Origin: DATDMG01 sp036518955
GTDB taxonomy: Bacteria > Actinomycetota > Actinomycetes > Actinomycetales > Kineosporiaceae
Direction of reading: 5' to 3'
Length of the DNA: 6,078 nt
NCBI GenBank assembly: GCA_036518955.1
Contig: DATDMG010000377.1
Span: 1-6,078 of the forward strand
A program made the translations under genes and the position numbers. This document shows positions 5,898-6,078 of this stretch, piece by piece; positions within the stretch are counted from its first letter, which is position 1; each line of letters begins with the position of its first letter. The notes beneath the pieces were generated by a model. It had not been told where the DNA came from. It did not search any database and saw only the letters and a program-made list of their open reading frames with translations.

Positions 5898-6078
5898 ATC
5901 AGCACGCTGCACGTTCGGCGCCTGCCATTCGACTTCGAGGACGTCCCGTTCCAGTGGCACCCGAGCAACCCGCACTTCGGGATCATGGTCAACGCCGCCT
6001 GCGTCCTGATCACCGCCTTCGAGAGGTACATCGTGTCGGCGGTCCGCCAGACCCTGCCGAGGATCAGCGAACCGGAGG
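5898..6078 (+). CDS. Metal-dependent hydrolase, PF10118 type (5' part, runs off the window)
   Basis: The first 60 codons read STLHVRRLPFDFEDVPFQWHP after the initiator, continuing with NPHFGIMVNAACVLITAFERYIVSAVRQ and TLPRISEPE. This is the typical N-terminus of the PF10118 predicted metal-dependent hydrolases, where an FDF-DVP-x-W-x-P opening is followed by an F-ERY/FIV-x-x-R helix. The metal-binding residues lie further on, outside the window. AGGAG (5887-5891) is 6 nt ahead of codon ATC at 5898, exactly where an ATG is expected; no ATG, GTG or TTG occurs in frame between the asnB stop and this point, and the first in-frame ATG (5985) would remove the conserved opening. So this is an AUC start or a single-base error in the sequence. 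The gene follows asnB by 116 nt, with a strong hairpin between them. The substrate is unknown. Confidence 0.75.
   Translation, partial: MSTLHVRRLPFDFEDVPFQWHPSNPHFGIMVNAACVLITAFERYIVSAVRQTLPRISEPE

Noticed and set aside
1..6078. tRNA or rRNA genes, CRISPR arrays, insertion sequences
   Set aside because: I saw no tRNA-like cloverleaf, no spaced identical repeats of CRISPR size, no transposase and no terminal inverted repeats.

Overview
The window is very GC-rich, its start codons include GTG, and its gene content (an FxsB-type radical SAM peptide maturase, a PRC-barrel/DUF2382 stress protein, a class II AsnB) points to a high-GC actinomycete, most likely Streptomyces or a close relative. This is inferred from composition and families; no species marker is present.

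Layout. (1) Positions 30-2121, plus strand: a two-gene unit of fxsB, a radical SAM/SPASM enzyme of the cyclophane-forming RiPP maturase family, and an AAC(3)-family N-acetyltransferase. The genes are joined by an unusual double TGATG stop/start relay. The peptide substrate of FxsB is not visible here and would be expected upstream, outside the window. (2) Positions 2122-2277: a convergent gap with hairpins that can act as terminators. (3) Positions 2278-3048, minus strand: a PRC-barrel plus DUF2382 protein, a general-stress family that looks unrelated to the flanking genes. (4) Positions 3049-3819: a long divergent leader region with no convincing full gene. It holds three GATCGGG repeats, an AT-richer patch with alternating CGAGTA/TACTCG motifs, a six-copy 9-nt tandem repeat, and a weakly supported 75-codon ORF that overlaps the start of the next gene. 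(5) Positions 3820-5781, plus strand: a complete glutamine-dependent asparagine synthetase (AsnB type) with both active sites intact. (6) A perfect 12-bp hairpin in the 116-nt gap, followed by the first 60 codons of a PF10118-type metal-dependent hydrolase gene. That gene has an excellent ribosome binding site but ATC where ATG is expected, and it runs off the right edge.

How the genes may work together. FxsB would crosslink a ribosomal peptide, and the acetyltransferase is a candidate tailoring or self-protection enzyme in the same pathway. AsnB and the hydrolase form a second plus-strand unit, separated from the first by the reverse-oriented stress gene. Nothing in the sequence proves that the two units share a pathway. 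The most interesting points are the fxsB/acetyltransferase pairing with its coupled junction and the apparent AUC start of the hydrolase.
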